64,000 nt of DNA from Methanolobus sp. (GCF_016278365.1 NZ_JADQBZ010000008.1:372001-436000), one strand, 5' to 3'; counted from the stretch's first letter, positions 10,300-19,892 are shown. Notes: generated by a model not told the origin, from the letters alone. Made by a program: numbers and translations.

Positions 10300-11807
10300 G
10301 ACTTTCACCTGACAAGAAATCACAGATAGACTCCCTCTGGGATAAATTTTGGAGTGGTGGTCTATCCAATCCTCTATCATCCATTGAACAGATGTCATAC
10401 CTTATCTTCATGAAAAGGCTTGAAGATATGGACATATTGGAACAACGGCGAGCCACTGCAATGGGAAAGGAGTATAAATCCATCTTCGTGGGAAATGAAA
10501 GTTGCAGGTGGTCACACTGGAAACACATGTCAGCTGTGGAGATGCTTCCCCATGTAAGAGATGTGGTTTTCCCCTTCATCAAAAGCATTCACGATGGGGA
10601 GAAAACATTATTCTCCAAACATATGAAAGATGCAGTGTTCATTATTCCGAAGCCTGCGCTGCTAAAAGAAGCTGTTGGGATAATTGATGAACTGGATATC
10701 TCCGCACAATCATCCGATGTACAGGGAGACCTCTATGAGTACCTACTCAGTCAATTATCCACTGCCGGAAAGAATGGTCAATTCAGGACACCAAGACACA
10801 TAATCCGGATGATTGTGGAACTTGTTGACCCGGATGTCAATGACAGAGTTTGTGACCCTGCTTGTGGTACGGGTGGTTTTATCTTCAGTGCCTTCAGGTA
10901 TATTTTGAAGAAGTATACAAGTCCTGACATGGTTGAAATTGATGAAGAAGGAGATTACCATAATCTCATCGGTGACCATATAACCGAGCAAAGTCATTGG
11001 GACAAACTGTACAATGACACTTTTTATGGGTTTGACTTCGATTCAACGATGGTACGCATCGGACTTATGAACATGGTTCTTCATGGTATCAAATCCGCTC
11101 ATCTCGAACTTGTTGATACCCTGTCAAATCAGTATGAAGAAGCGGAAAAATATACAGTCATCCTTGCAAATCCACCGTTCAAGGGTAGTATCGATAAAAC
11201 TGATATCAATGACAAGCTCACTCTTGGAACAACAAAGACCGAGTTGTTGTTTGTAGAGCAGATGATACGCCTGCTTGAGGTCGGCGGCAAATGTGGTGTT
11301 ATTGTTCCCGATGGGGTGCTATTTGGCAGTTCAGGTGCTCATAGAAGCCTTCGGAAGATGCTCCTTGATACATGCCAGCTTGAAGGTATTGTTTCCATGC
11401 CATCGGGCGTATTCAAACCTTATGCCGGGGTTTCCACAGCTGTATTGATATTCACCAAAGGTGATAGTACAGAGAAGGTCTGGTTCTATGATATGGATGC
11501 AGACGGTTATTCACTGGATGATAAGAGAAATCCGATTGACAGGAAGGGAGATATTCCTGATATCATTGCAAGATTCAGGAACCGGAAAACTGAAAACCCC
11601 ACAGACCGAAAGGGCAAGTGCTTTTTTGTACCTGTGAAAGAGATAAAGGATAACAATTATGACCTTTCCATATCCCGATATAAAGAAATCGAATATGAAG
11701 ATGTAAAGTATGAGAAGCCTGAGGTCATTATTGATAAGATTGAAGATTTGGAAAGGCAGATACTGGAAAATATTTCAGAGTTGAGGCAGCTGGTGGGAGA
11801 AAAATAA
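10296..11807 (+). CDS. hsdM: Type I restriction enzyme M subunit
   Basis: N6-adenine MTase motifs VCDPACGTGGF and ILANPPF; ATGA overlap with hsdS. Confidence 0.95.
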   Translation: MRLSPDKKSQIDSLWDKFWSGGLSNPLSSIEQMSYLIFMKRLEDMDILEQRRATAMGKEYKSIFVGNESCRWSHWKHMSAVEMLPHVRDVVFPFIKSIHDGEKTLFSKHMKDAVFIIPKPALLKEAVGIIDELDISAQSSDVQGDLYEYLLSQLSTAGKNGQFRTPRHIIRMIVELVDPDVNDRVCDPACGTGGFIFSAFRYILKKYTSPDMVEIDEEGDYHNLIGDHITEQSHWDKLYNDTFYGFDFDSTMVRIGLMNMVLHGIKSAHLELVDTLSNQYEEAEKYTVILANPPFKGSIDKTDINDKLTLGTTKTELLFVEQMIRLLEVGGKCGVIVPDGVLFGSSGAHRSLRKMLLDTCQLEGIVSMPSGVFKPYAGVSTAVLIFTKGDSTEKVWFYDMDADGYSLDDKRNPIDRKGDIPDIIARFRNRKTENPTDRKGKCFFVPVKEIKDNNYDLSISRYKEIEYEDVKYEKPEVIIDKIEDLERQILENISELRQLVGEK

Positions 11808-11926
11808 GATATGCATACCAAACACCAAGCCGTGTTTGGACACATTTATGATTCATACCAGGGTTTAGGTCAGAGCGTTTATGCCTGACCATACCTTTCC
11901 GATGTGTATTTCATATACAGTAAATG

Positions 11927-12364
11927 TTATAATAACTGATATCCGGCATTAATCTTGTAATACCTAATATCCTCTGTAAGCACATACGTATCATCAAGAG
12001 TAAAATTAAATGTTTGCTGAGGCTTTAGTTGGATAAATGTGACTGATTTAGTAGTATCCTTATGAGAAAAAGGTAAATTTTTATTTCGATTGTAGAAGGA
12101 TACATTGACTTCAGAAAGGAATATAGTCTTGTCACCTATATTCGTAATGTTCCCTTTGACGATGTATTTGTCTCTCAAATTAAGGTTGACCTTTTCCTTT
12201 TCACATGTATGGAAAACTACTATGTTTGAATCATTAATAACAGAAAATGTATTTGCTCCAGTTGGAGTAAAATCCGAGGATAGGTGGTTAGACTCCAAAC
12301 AACCCAAGGTACTTACTAAAACAAAGAGCAACACATAGAAGGCGGCAATTGATTTCATTTTCAT
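11927..12364 (-). CDS. Small putative lipoprotein, hypothetical
   Basis: MKMKSIAAFYVLLFVLVSTLGCLES signal/lipobox followed by beta-rich domain. Confidence 0.55.
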   Translation of the reverse strand: MKMKSIAAFYVLLFVLVSTLGCLESNHLSSDFTPTGANTFSVINDSNIVVFHTCEKEKVNLNLRDKYIVKGNITNIGDKTIFLSEVNVSFYNRNKNLPFSHKDTTKSVTFIQLKPQQTFNFTLDDTYVLTEDIRYYKINAGYQLL

Positions 12365-12431
12365 ACAACCACACTTACTGCAGATAAAAATATATAATGA
12401 AATATTGATTCATGAGTTAAAAAACTTATTA

Positions 12432-13073
12432 TTACATCAAACTCACAACATGCTGCTTAATTATATTCCTCTCAATATCCGGCGTTATCCTGGCATAGAA
12501 CTTCGCTGTGGTCAACGTACTGCTATGATTCAGCCTGTACGATATAACCTCTAAAGGAACTCCCTGTGAGAGCAGATAGGTCGCCAATCCGTGTCTGAAG
12601 AGATGAGGATGGGTTTTCCTTATCCCTGCAATCTCACTGTACTCCTCGAGCATCTGGTTGACGTACTGTCGGGTGATAATACTCTCGTCCTTTCCGAACC
12701 CTATGAACAACGGACCTTCGACCTTCCATGTTCGAATGTAATTTGAAATAAGCAGTGCAATGTCAGAGTCTATGCTCAGGGTGTGCCATACACTTCTTTT
12801 TTTCACGTAAAATTTGATTGTCAGGCCACGGAAGTCAATGTTTTCGGTCCTGATGCTCAACACATCACTAATCCTTCCGGCAGTTATCCACATCATCTGA
12901 AGGAGGAGTTTGTTTCGTTCCTTTATCTGCAGATTGCGTATAGATTTACGTTTGAGGTTATTATATTTGATTTCAACAGCTTCGAGCAATGAATGATATT
13001 CATTAATAGTCAGGTAATCTGTTGCTTCCTGCAATACTAAGTCTCTTGTTTGAAATGGAATTATTCCTGTCAT
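12432..13073 (-). CDS. Tyrosine recombinase/integrase
   Basis: TAGRISDVLSI, HPHLFRHGLATYLLSQGVPLEVISYRLNHSSTLTTAKFYARI: R...HxxR...H/Y catalytic pattern. Confidence 0.9.
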   Translation of the reverse strand: MTGIIPFQTRDLVLQEATDYLTINEYHSLLEAVEIKYNNLKRKSIRNLQIKERNKLLLQMMWITAGRISDVLSIRTENIDFRGLTIKFYVKKRSVWHTLSIDSDIALLISNYIRTWKVEGPLFIGFGKDESIITRQYVNQMLEEYSEIAGIRKTHPHLFRHGLATYLLSQGVPLEVISYRLNHSSTLTTAKFYARITPDIERNIIKQHVVSLM

Positions 13074-13336
13074 TTTTCCTGCACTCCTTTTTGTTTACAA
13101 TAAAAGGAAATGTAGGAGAATATAAACATTTTGTATACTTTAGTTGGATAATTTATGCAAGAAAACAGATGTAATCGAACCCTAATGTTTACATTTTATC
13201 TAATTTTGTAAAAGACTATTTTGTTAAACATGTAGATTATTGTTTTTCATATTTTTATATACAAAAAATCTATATATTAATTTGTTAATTATACTCTTAA
13301 CTTTTACACTATGTGCTAAAAACTTGGAGAATTTCA

Positions 13337-13798
13337 ATGGTAAGTATTGTAAGAATTCAAGAGCTAATAAAGAATGCAGGTTGTCCCAAGTGCGGGAAGC
13401 CTATAGACCACGTATGGTTCTGTCGAAACGATTACATGCCATGTGAACCCATTTTCATGAAGCACCTTGCCCCAAGAATATGTAAATTGAAGCCTGTCTA
13501 CGGTACATATCGTATCTGCGTTTCTGATAGTGAACGTCATAAAGAATGCAAGCTTTTGAACCCCGATTTCAAGATTTTTAAGAACCTAAATCTCAAAGAA
13601 ATTCAAAATTTCATGCAAGAACATACCTGTCCAAAATGTGGCGATTCCATAGATATCCTTGAAATAAACATTGGCGATAAATCAAGAAAAGAGAATGTCA
13701 AATTAATCCATGTCAGTTCAAGGCACTCAGACGGCAGTATTTATTCTTATAGTGAATGTTTTTTAAATAATAACCAATTCTACGACATGATGATTTAA
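13337..13798 (+). CDS. Hypothetical protein with two zinc-ribbon-like CxxC clusters
   Basis: CPKCGKPIDHVWFC and CPKCGDSIDILEI; ATG at 13337 preceded by GGAG. Confidence 0.55.
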   Translation: MVSIVRIQELIKNAGCPKCGKPIDHVWFCRNDYMPCEPIFMKHLAPRICKLKPVYGTYRICVSDSERHKECKLLNPDFKIFKNLNLKEIQNFMQEHTCPKCGDSIDILEINIGDKSRKENVKLIHVSSRHSDGSIYSYSECFLNNNQFYDMMI

Positions 13799-13893
13799 AA
13801 AATATTCTACTGCATGTTGTATAAAAAAGGTCCTACCATTTGGCACCTTTGATTTTTAATTTTAATAATGAAATGTCCCTTCAAAATTAACAT

Positions 13894-15018
13894 TCAAAAC
13901 CATCTATCAAGAGTTGCTACACTTGGGTCTGTAATAATAATAGGACGGTTGAAATAAAAAGGGTTATCATGATTAAAATCAGCTTTATCACCATAAATTG
14001 TTAGACATGACATTATATCGCCTCTCGGAATTTCTCTTTTTGGAAAGAATGAGACTTGATAAGCTCTCTTAAAATGGTTAAACTCACGATAATAACTTCC
14101 AATCCAACCAGGACCATCTGGATTTCTTTTTCTATCAACCAAGACTTCCATTACAGGTTTAAATTTGAATCCAATCGCTTTTTTATTTGAATTGGTATTC
14201 CCATGAAGGCAAACATATGTGGCTCCCAGTATGATATCCATAAGTTGAATTAAATGAGATTCTTCGGAGTTACTTTTTCGATGGTCAGAATCAATAAATT
14301 GAATCTCATCATTGATTATGTTAACTCTTTCGATTTCATCGCAAACTTTACTTATTGCATGCCAAGGAAATAAGTCATGTGATTGTTGGTTCCCTGCATC
14401 GTGATATATAGTATTAATGACGACTTCAAAATCCTTGAAAAAGTAGTTCAGTCCTCCTTTCAAGACTGTACGATAAAAGCGATTGTAGAGATTATAATCC
14501 ACATCTGAGCCAGTACCAAATTGTCGAAGGTCCATCTTTGTGAGATTTAATCCCAGAATATTGAAGTACAAAATCTTACGGTGATTGATGCAAGCTTTTT
14601 TCTGAATGAAGTTAATCCATTTTTCTGCAACCCTGAATTTCGCATCTGTTCCTAATTCATTATAATGGATTTCGGTATTATTTTTTGTATGGAACCTACA
14701 CTGTTGAGAACATTCAGATTCAGAATGATGCCAGTTATTGTGTTGTATGCATCTACAGTTGTTCAGGATAGTCAGGAGTTCTTCCTTGTATTGGAGTGGA
14801 ACAAAAAGAGCGCCAATATACATCCATTTCGACCCATCAGAGGGGTCTTCAACCTCATATATTTCATCACAATAAATATTGAGCTCAATTTTGTTTTTAA
14901 CATGTACCAAATTAATAAAAACCCCTTCAGCAATTTTATGTTTACTATGTGAAGTGCTTACAAAATAAAAATGTTTTGATTTGTATTCATAGGTTGGCTT
15001 AAGCAGAAAACACTTCAC
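13894..15018 (-). CDS. DUF3800-like protein
   Basis: IYCDEIYEVEDPSDGSKWMYIGALFVP and C-terminal SHLIQLMDIILGATYVCLHG resemble DUF3800 motifs. Confidence 0.6.
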   Translation of the reverse strand: MKCFLLKPTYEYKSKHFYFVSTSHSKHKIAEGVFINLVHVKNKIELNIYCDEIYEVEDPSDGSKWMYIGALFVPLQYKEELLTILNNCRCIQHNNWHHSESECSQQCRFHTKNNTEIHYNELGTDAKFRVAEKWINFIQKKACINHRKILYFNILGLNLTKMDLRQFGTGSDVDYNLYNRFYRTVLKGGLNYFFKDFEVVINTIYHDAGNQQSHDLFPWHAISKVCDEIERVNIINDEIQFIDSDHRKSNSEESHLIQLMDIILGATYVCLHGNTNSNKKAIGFKFKPVMEVLVDRKRNPDGPGWIGSYYREFNHFKRAYQVSFFPKREIPRGDIMSCLTIYGDKADFNHDNPFYFNRPIIITDPSVATLDRWF

Positions 15019-15084
15019 TATGTATTCAACATTTTCAAATCATGCCGCTGCATATTTTTTGGACTCCTATATGTGATGCTAGTT

Positions 15085-15245
15085 CGGTGAACTTTGGCAC
15101 TTGTGCCAAGTCACCGGACGAAACGAATAACGTGAGTGGGCATGAATCGAAGGGTGTGACCCCCCTTCATATATGCCCACATCCGGCCACAAATGGTGTT
15201 CGTAATATATGCCCAAAAGCCGGACAAATATGCGCTCACTCGTTT
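15085..15245. ncRNA. Candidate multi-branched structured RNA element (strand unresolved)
   Basis: Hairpin CGGTGA..TTGGCA/TGCCAA..TCACCG (15085-15116); then outer stem AAACGA+GTGAG (15121-15136) with CTCAC+TCGTTT (15235-15245) enclosing GTGGGCAT..GAAGGG/CCCTTC..ATGCCCAC (15136-15180) and TCCGGC/GCCGGA (15182-15224). Confidence 0.45.
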
Positions 15246-15259
15246 GACCACATCGGAGG

Positions 15260-15754
15260 TCACATGTATGTTTTTCCGATATAATTCCTACAGGCGAAGA
15301 ATACAGCAATACTCTTACATGTGAGAATTTCATCATACATTTTATGTAGGTCTGCAATCTTCATGAGACTCAGTTTTGCCGGGTTCAAGCCCATATACTC
15401 ACCAAGTTCCATCAACTCAGTCCGTGAAAGAGACCGGATAATTTCCATTGACTGCTGATAGTTTGACTTCTTCCTTTCGTTAATACGTTGTTTCTCCGTC
15501 AATGCGAACTTGAATTTCGATTGTTTGTCAATATGGTTAGATGATTTCAGAGCTGTGACCTGTTCACGCATTTTTCCAATGTGTGTACTGGCGATAACAG
15601 AAGATGCATCTGTTTCTCCAAGTAACTCCTCAACCGTATCAATGGATTGGTCCCGCTCCCAGCAACTCAGCGAGTCCCAATAGTGAATTAAATTTTTTAG
15701 CTCATCACTTGCCATATCGATTTTCAATTCTTCTGGTACGTTTTTTTCCGTCAT
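15260..15754 (-). CDS. Hypothetical protein
   Basis: Open frame MTEKNVPEELKIDMASDELKNLIHYWDSLSCWERDQ..., charged and coherent. Confidence 0.5.
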   Translation of the reverse strand: MTEKNVPEELKIDMASDELKNLIHYWDSLSCWERDQSIDTVEELLGETDASSVIASTHIGKMREQVTALKSSNHIDKQSKFKFALTEKQRINERKKSNYQQSMEIIRSLSRTELMELGEYMGLNPAKLSLMKIADLHKMYDEILTCKSIAVFFACRNYIGKTYM

Positions 15755-16124
15755 ATATATTCCTCAGAATGTAATTAGATGATATTTGCAATCAGGTCCT
15801 GTATTTTTGCATTTCGCGTTGAATGTCACTGACTGAAACTTTTTCAATATTTCATGCACAATAATAAAATACATCAGAGAGAATATAAACGTTGTGTGGT
15901 GGGTTTAATCACTTTTCATATGGCAGAGCCACATGCAAGTTTCGGATTACAGTAAAACAGTGATGCAGAGTAGACGTTCCAATTGATACAAAATGATGTG
16001 TTGAAAAAACATTATTTAGAGAACTCAGATTATCATGTTTATTTATAACAAGTGCATGCATATTGAACGCTTGTGCAGACATCATCTCAATAAAAATCCA
16101 TTTAATGATTTATAGGACAGTAAG

Positions 16125-16526
16125 ATGAGAATCAGAGTTGTAAGCTCAAAGGATGAGATAAATACTCTTGAATATAATGAGCAGATAGTTCATTTTACCT
16201 TCAGACCTTCAAACGAGGATATATTATCACTGGTGACACAGTGTCCAGACGTGAAAGCAATCCACATATCACAGTCTCACAAGAAAACTATCTCAAAATC
16301 CACAGAGATGTTACTAGAGATGCAAGATATTATCCTCATTGTGGGTAATATATGGGGGCACAGGAAAGACATCAATCAATATGTGGATGTTTCAAAGGGT
16401 ATGTATCACCGTATCAACCATTATAGGGCGAATGGATTTTCAGATGTGGAAATAGAAGCAAGGCTCATTGAAGAAATGTATGTGAGTGCTGACATTATTC
16501 AATTTTTCCTCAAAAACGGCGAGTAG
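16125..16526 (+). CDS. DUF1699 family protein (paralogue A)
   Basis: MRIRVVSSKDEINTLEYNEQIVHFTFRPSNEDILSLVTQCPDVKAI...WGHRKDIN; paralogous to 17865..18266. Confidence 0.8.
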   Translation: MRIRVVSSKDEINTLEYNEQIVHFTFRPSNEDILSLVTQCPDVKAIHISQSHKKTISKSTEMLLEMQDIILIVGNIWGHRKDINQYVDVSKGMYHRINHYRANGFSDVEIEARLIEEMYVSADIIQFFLKNGE

Positions 16527-16843
16527 TATCTAACTCACTTGGTTTTCTAAGACCATAATCATTTTTCTATGTTGTCCGTGTAGCTCAAGACTATCAGATA
16601 GGATGAGTACAATGTCAAAAGGTAAATCACACTCGTTTCGTATAAATCACTATAAATATACGCATTGAATAATTGAATGTCTGCAGCATTCTCTGAATTC
16701 GAAAGAGGAATTGAAATGCTCCTGTTTTAAATAAAATACGTTAGGCATTATATGAAATCATAATGTCCTTATACTCTGTGGAATTTGTCATACTTTTTTG
16801 ATACTGAATACTTTATTCGGGAGCCAGAAAATCTTCAGATTTA

Positions 16844-17251
16844 CTACTTCCGTTTCCATATATTTGTATGTGAGTTTCCATTTTCATCAGTTTCAGATTC
16901 AAAAATACAGGCAGTACCGTCAAGGCGAGAGAACTTTGGAGACAATGCAAAGTAATATACAACTCCTTGAAAACGGTCTGCAGGACCATTATCTTTGAGC
17001 TTTCCCATTCTAGAAGTTATGTATTTAAGAGCGTCTCCTTCTTCAGTCATGTTGATTCCTCGACCTTTACCGTAAAGTATGCCCTCTTCCGTGGTAACAG
17101 TTGAGTATGTAAATATATCGGAAACCTCAAATCCCAGCAGTTTACCATGTCCCTGTCCAATAGTTTCAATTATGGGTCCGTAGCTCCTCGATGGAAGCAC
17201 CCTGCTAGCGACCTTTTTACTATCGGACTCACCTATCATTTCACCTAACAT
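16844..17251 (-). CDS. Hypothetical protein
   Basis: Coherent ORF MLGEMIGESDSKKVASRVLPSRSYGPIIETIGQGHGKLLGFEVSDIFTYS... Confidence 0.5.
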   Translation of the reverse strand: MLGEMIGESDSKKVASRVLPSRSYGPIIETIGQGHGKLLGFEVSDIFTYSTVTTEEGILYGKGRGINMTEEGDALKYITSRMGKLKDNGPADRFQGVVYYFALSPKFSRLDGTACIFESETDENGNSHTNIWKRK

Positions 17252-17400
17252 AAAAGTACTCTCATTTATTAATTGAAGAAAATAAGATTTAAAGTATCAC
17301 GAAACAAAAATCATTACATAAAAACCACTCAGGATTTATCAGTCACCAGAGACATATTTAATTAAGTGGTGGGACATTACTTACTGGGTCGAATAGGTGA

Positions 17401-17697
17401 AATTGGGGAAAAAAGACAGATGGTTCTACAGTTGGTAAGATAGGATTCTACTTTTCTAGGTACGGAATTTTACATCTATACAATGTTAAAGACATTATTG
17501 ATTTTGAAACACTACACGATGTCGTAAAACAGCTGGACATCATGGTAAAAGAACGATTTGAGCCATTGCCTCTTGCAACATCACCTGAAGTCATGAGACA
17601 TTCAGATGTTGTTACAGTAGAAGACCGAATAGAACCATTGCCAAAATCGGCTAAAAACAGGTCTATATTACTCTTATATCCGAAAAACTGCGTATGA
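17401..17697 (+). pseudogene. Start-less coding remnant, unknown protein
   Basis: Plus-strand frame NWGKKTDGSTVGKIGFYFSRYGILHLYNVKDIIDFETLHDVVKQLDIMVKERFEPLPLATSPEVMRHSDVVTVEDRIEPLPKSAKNRSILLLYPKNCV* lacks a plausible start after TGA at 17398. Confidence 0.35.
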
Positions 17698-17864
17698 TGA
17701 TTTTGAAGTTTCAACGTTGAAACTTACATTGCAACTATCTTTAATATCAATAAATCATTTGTGTGAAAAAATGACTTTGACAGACTACTGTATATACAGT
17801 CGTTTTTAAATAACTTGTAAGCGTAACGCCGTGAAAATCAATTTATGCACATGGTGAAGATAAA

Positions 17865-18266
17865 ATGAAAATCCGAGTAGTAAGTTCAAAAGATGAAATT
17901 AATTCCCTTGGTCCAAACGAACAAATGATACACTTTGCATTCCGACCATCAAATACGGATATCTTTACGCTTATAACCAAGTGTCCAGATGTTAAAGCCC
18001 TACACATCCCGCAATCATACATCAAAACTGTTTCCAAATCAATTCGCATGTTCCTTGAGATGAAAGGTATCGCTCTCCTGGAAGGCGATGTATGGGGTCA
18101 CAGGAAGGATATCAACGAGTATTCCGAGATTTCGCAGGGTGTTTATGACCGTATAGACGAATACAGGATAGATGGTCTATCGGATGAAGAGATTGAGGGC
18201 AAGATGAGTAGGGATTTACATATGGGGACAGACCTAATCAGATTCCTGTTGAAAAATAAGAAATGA
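17865..18266 (+). CDS. DUF1699 family protein (paralogue B)
   Basis: MKIRVVSSKDEINSLGPNEQMIHFAFRPSNTDIFTLITKCPDVKALHIPQSYIKTVSKSIRMFLEMKGIALLEGDVWGHRKDINEY. Confidence 0.85.
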   Translation: MKIRVVSSKDEINSLGPNEQMIHFAFRPSNTDIFTLITKCPDVKALHIPQSYIKTVSKSIRMFLEMKGIALLEGDVWGHRKDINEYSEISQGVYDRIDEYRIDGLSDEEIEGKMSRDLHMGTDLIRFLLKNKK

Positions 18267-18347
18267 TTGGTATTCTTTCAGTTTTTAAATACCTTTCATA
18301 ATTTCATTTTTGCAGGGTTAATCATAAACACCTAAACCTGTAATTAT

Positions 18348-18854
18348 TCACTTTTTACCCATTTTACTACCTACAATCAATAATAAGGCAAAAACAATCA
18401 GAACGAAAATGAATGTCTGCAACGAATTTGAATCCGTTGTTGTGGTTTCAGGGGTTTCATTCATGAGTCCTGCATCTTTGATTGTGTAAGAGAATGTGTA
18501 TCTATCTTCAAGTCCTGTACCACCCATTGCTTGAAGTGTAGCTCTACCTTCATAATCACCTTTTACGTCCGTGGGGATGATTGTAAAGGACACGGTTTGT
18601 GTTTCACCAGCTTGCATATAGATTGCTTTTGTAGATGGTGAAAGACTAAAGTATTGTGATTCACCAGAAATTTGTGAAAGAAGTTGAAGATTTACCGGGC
18701 CTTCACCACCATTATTTTTAATAGTGAACTCAATCGTAGCAGTGTCAGTGTCAAGAATTGTACCTTTAATAGAGTGGGAAATTATTTCGGCAGAAGCGGT
18801 ATTTGAGCAAGCAAGCAAAATAATTAAACAGATAATGGCATATTTTAATTTCAT
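18348..18854 (-). CDS. Secreted/membrane-anchored protein with immunoglobulin-like domain
   Basis: MKLKYAIICLIILLACSNTASA signal peptide and C-terminal TM LQTFIFVLIVFALLLIVGSKMGKK. Confidence 0.6.
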   Translation of the reverse strand: MKLKYAIICLIILLACSNTASAEIISHSIKGTILDTDTATIEFTIKNNGGEGPVNLQLLSQISGESQYFSLSPSTKAIYMQAGETQTVSFTIIPTDVKGDYEGRATLQAMGGTGLEDRYTFSYTIKDAGLMNETPETTTTDSNSLQTFIFVLIVFALLLIVGSKMGKK

Positions 18855-18973
18855 ATAAATCTCTCCGAATATTATAAAATACTTTATTACAATCCAATTT
18901 TGTTTATCCCCCAATTAATTTCGAATGAAAGAAGCATGAGATATTTCATCTATGAGGTGTGTAGATGTCAATT

Positions 18974-19264
18974 TCAACATCCTGAAGCTTCCTTTACTAG
19001 GGCATCAATGTAGACTTCTAGGTCATGCATCTCGAATCTGGAGTGACATAAAAGGAAATTCACCGCATGAGTAACGGTTGGCAGGTTGTGAGACCTGCCA
19101 CGTTTCACAGGTATCCCAAGCAAGTTGCATTTCTGCATAAAAAGAGATTGCAACTCGTTATGTACCTTCGATATTTTCTCATAGTCAGGACTCGCCACCT
19201 TGACGGAAGAAATATCCTTTTTGGAGATAGCAAGAGCTATCTGTTTACCTGTACCTTTTACCAT
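18974..19264 (-). CDS. Hypothetical protein
   Basis: MVKGTGKQIALAISKKDISSVKVASPDYEKISKVHNELQSLFMQ... Confidence 0.45.
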   Translation of the reverse strand: MVKGTGKQIALAISKKDISSVKVASPDYEKISKVHNELQSLFMQKCNLLGIPVKRGRSHNLPTVTHAVNFLLCHSRFEMHDLEVYIDALVKEASGC

Positions 19265-19400
19265 AATACATTCTCCATTAAATTAGAGTCACGCTGTAAC
19301 GTGACTAAAAACTGTATAATCTAAATACTATTTAAATTTTCTGTTTTTTGGAAATATGATAGCAAGAGAAAGGTTAAATAGAATACTGATTAAGAACTGA

Positions 19401-19515
19401 GGGAGGTGCGGTAGTATGTGCTGTAACACATGCTTTTGGCACAATCACTTACATCCTGGACTTACCATCCAGGGTGCATTCTCCAGATTGTGCACGCACC
19501 TTACCTAATTATTCG
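19401..19515 (+). ncRNA. Candidate structured small RNA or leader (three-way junction) with promoter and T-rich end
   Basis: Closing stem AGGTGCG/CGCACCT (19404-19410/19495-19501); hairpin GTATGTG/CACATGC (19414-19420/19427-19433); arm GCACAATC/GATTGTGC (19439-19446/19486-19493) capped by CATCCTGGA/TCCAGGGTG (19452-19460/19468-19476). TATA-like TTAAATA at 19374-19380 about 25 nt upstream; CCTTTTTA just downstream. Confidence 0.55.
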
Positions 19516-19604
19516 CCTTTTTAGAGCATAAATAATTTACATTGAGTGGAAATAAAACTGCACTTTCTGTTTCATATTGCAGAATGTTTATTTTGAGAGT
19601 TCGT

Positions 19605-19892
19605 ATGTTATTGAAATCGAAAGTAACATATATAATAAATACTTTATGTTTGAACGGTGATTTCATAAAACTAAGAAGGCCTCGAGGAAGACCACCAACA
19701 GATATTATATCTTCCATTTTTTATTGGATTCACGTTGTAGTTGGAACTATACTAATGAATCCTACATTGTTGATGGGTATAGTTGGTGGTATTGGTGGAT
19801 ATTACATTGGCCATAGTTTTGAAATGATAATAGTGGGATTTGTAATAGGTTCTGCTCTTGGTTTTGTTATTTTTGAGGGAAGAAGATGGTAA
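19605..19892 (+). CDS. Small membrane protein with AT-hook-like RRPRGRPP motif
   Basis: MLLKSKVTYIINTLCLNGDFIKLRRPRGRPPTDIISSIFYWIHVVVGTILMNPTLLMGIVGGIGGYYIGHSFEMIIVGFVIG. Confidence 0.5.
   Translation: MLLKSKVTYIINTLCLNGDFIKLRRPRGRPPTDIISSIFYWIHVVVGTILMNPTLLMGIVGGIGGYYIGHSFEMIIVGFVIGSALGFVIFEGRRW

Noticed and set aside
15079-15357. 92-aa minus ORF over the structured element
   Set aside because: Overlaps the 15260-15754 gene out of frame and its composition follows the inverted repeats.
17448-17714. 88-aa minus ORF
   Set aside because: Opposite strand frame is more protein-like.
19401-19515. Possible tRNA in the branched element
   Set aside because: No T-arm GTTCRANYC, no anticodon-arm geometry, no CCA-type end.
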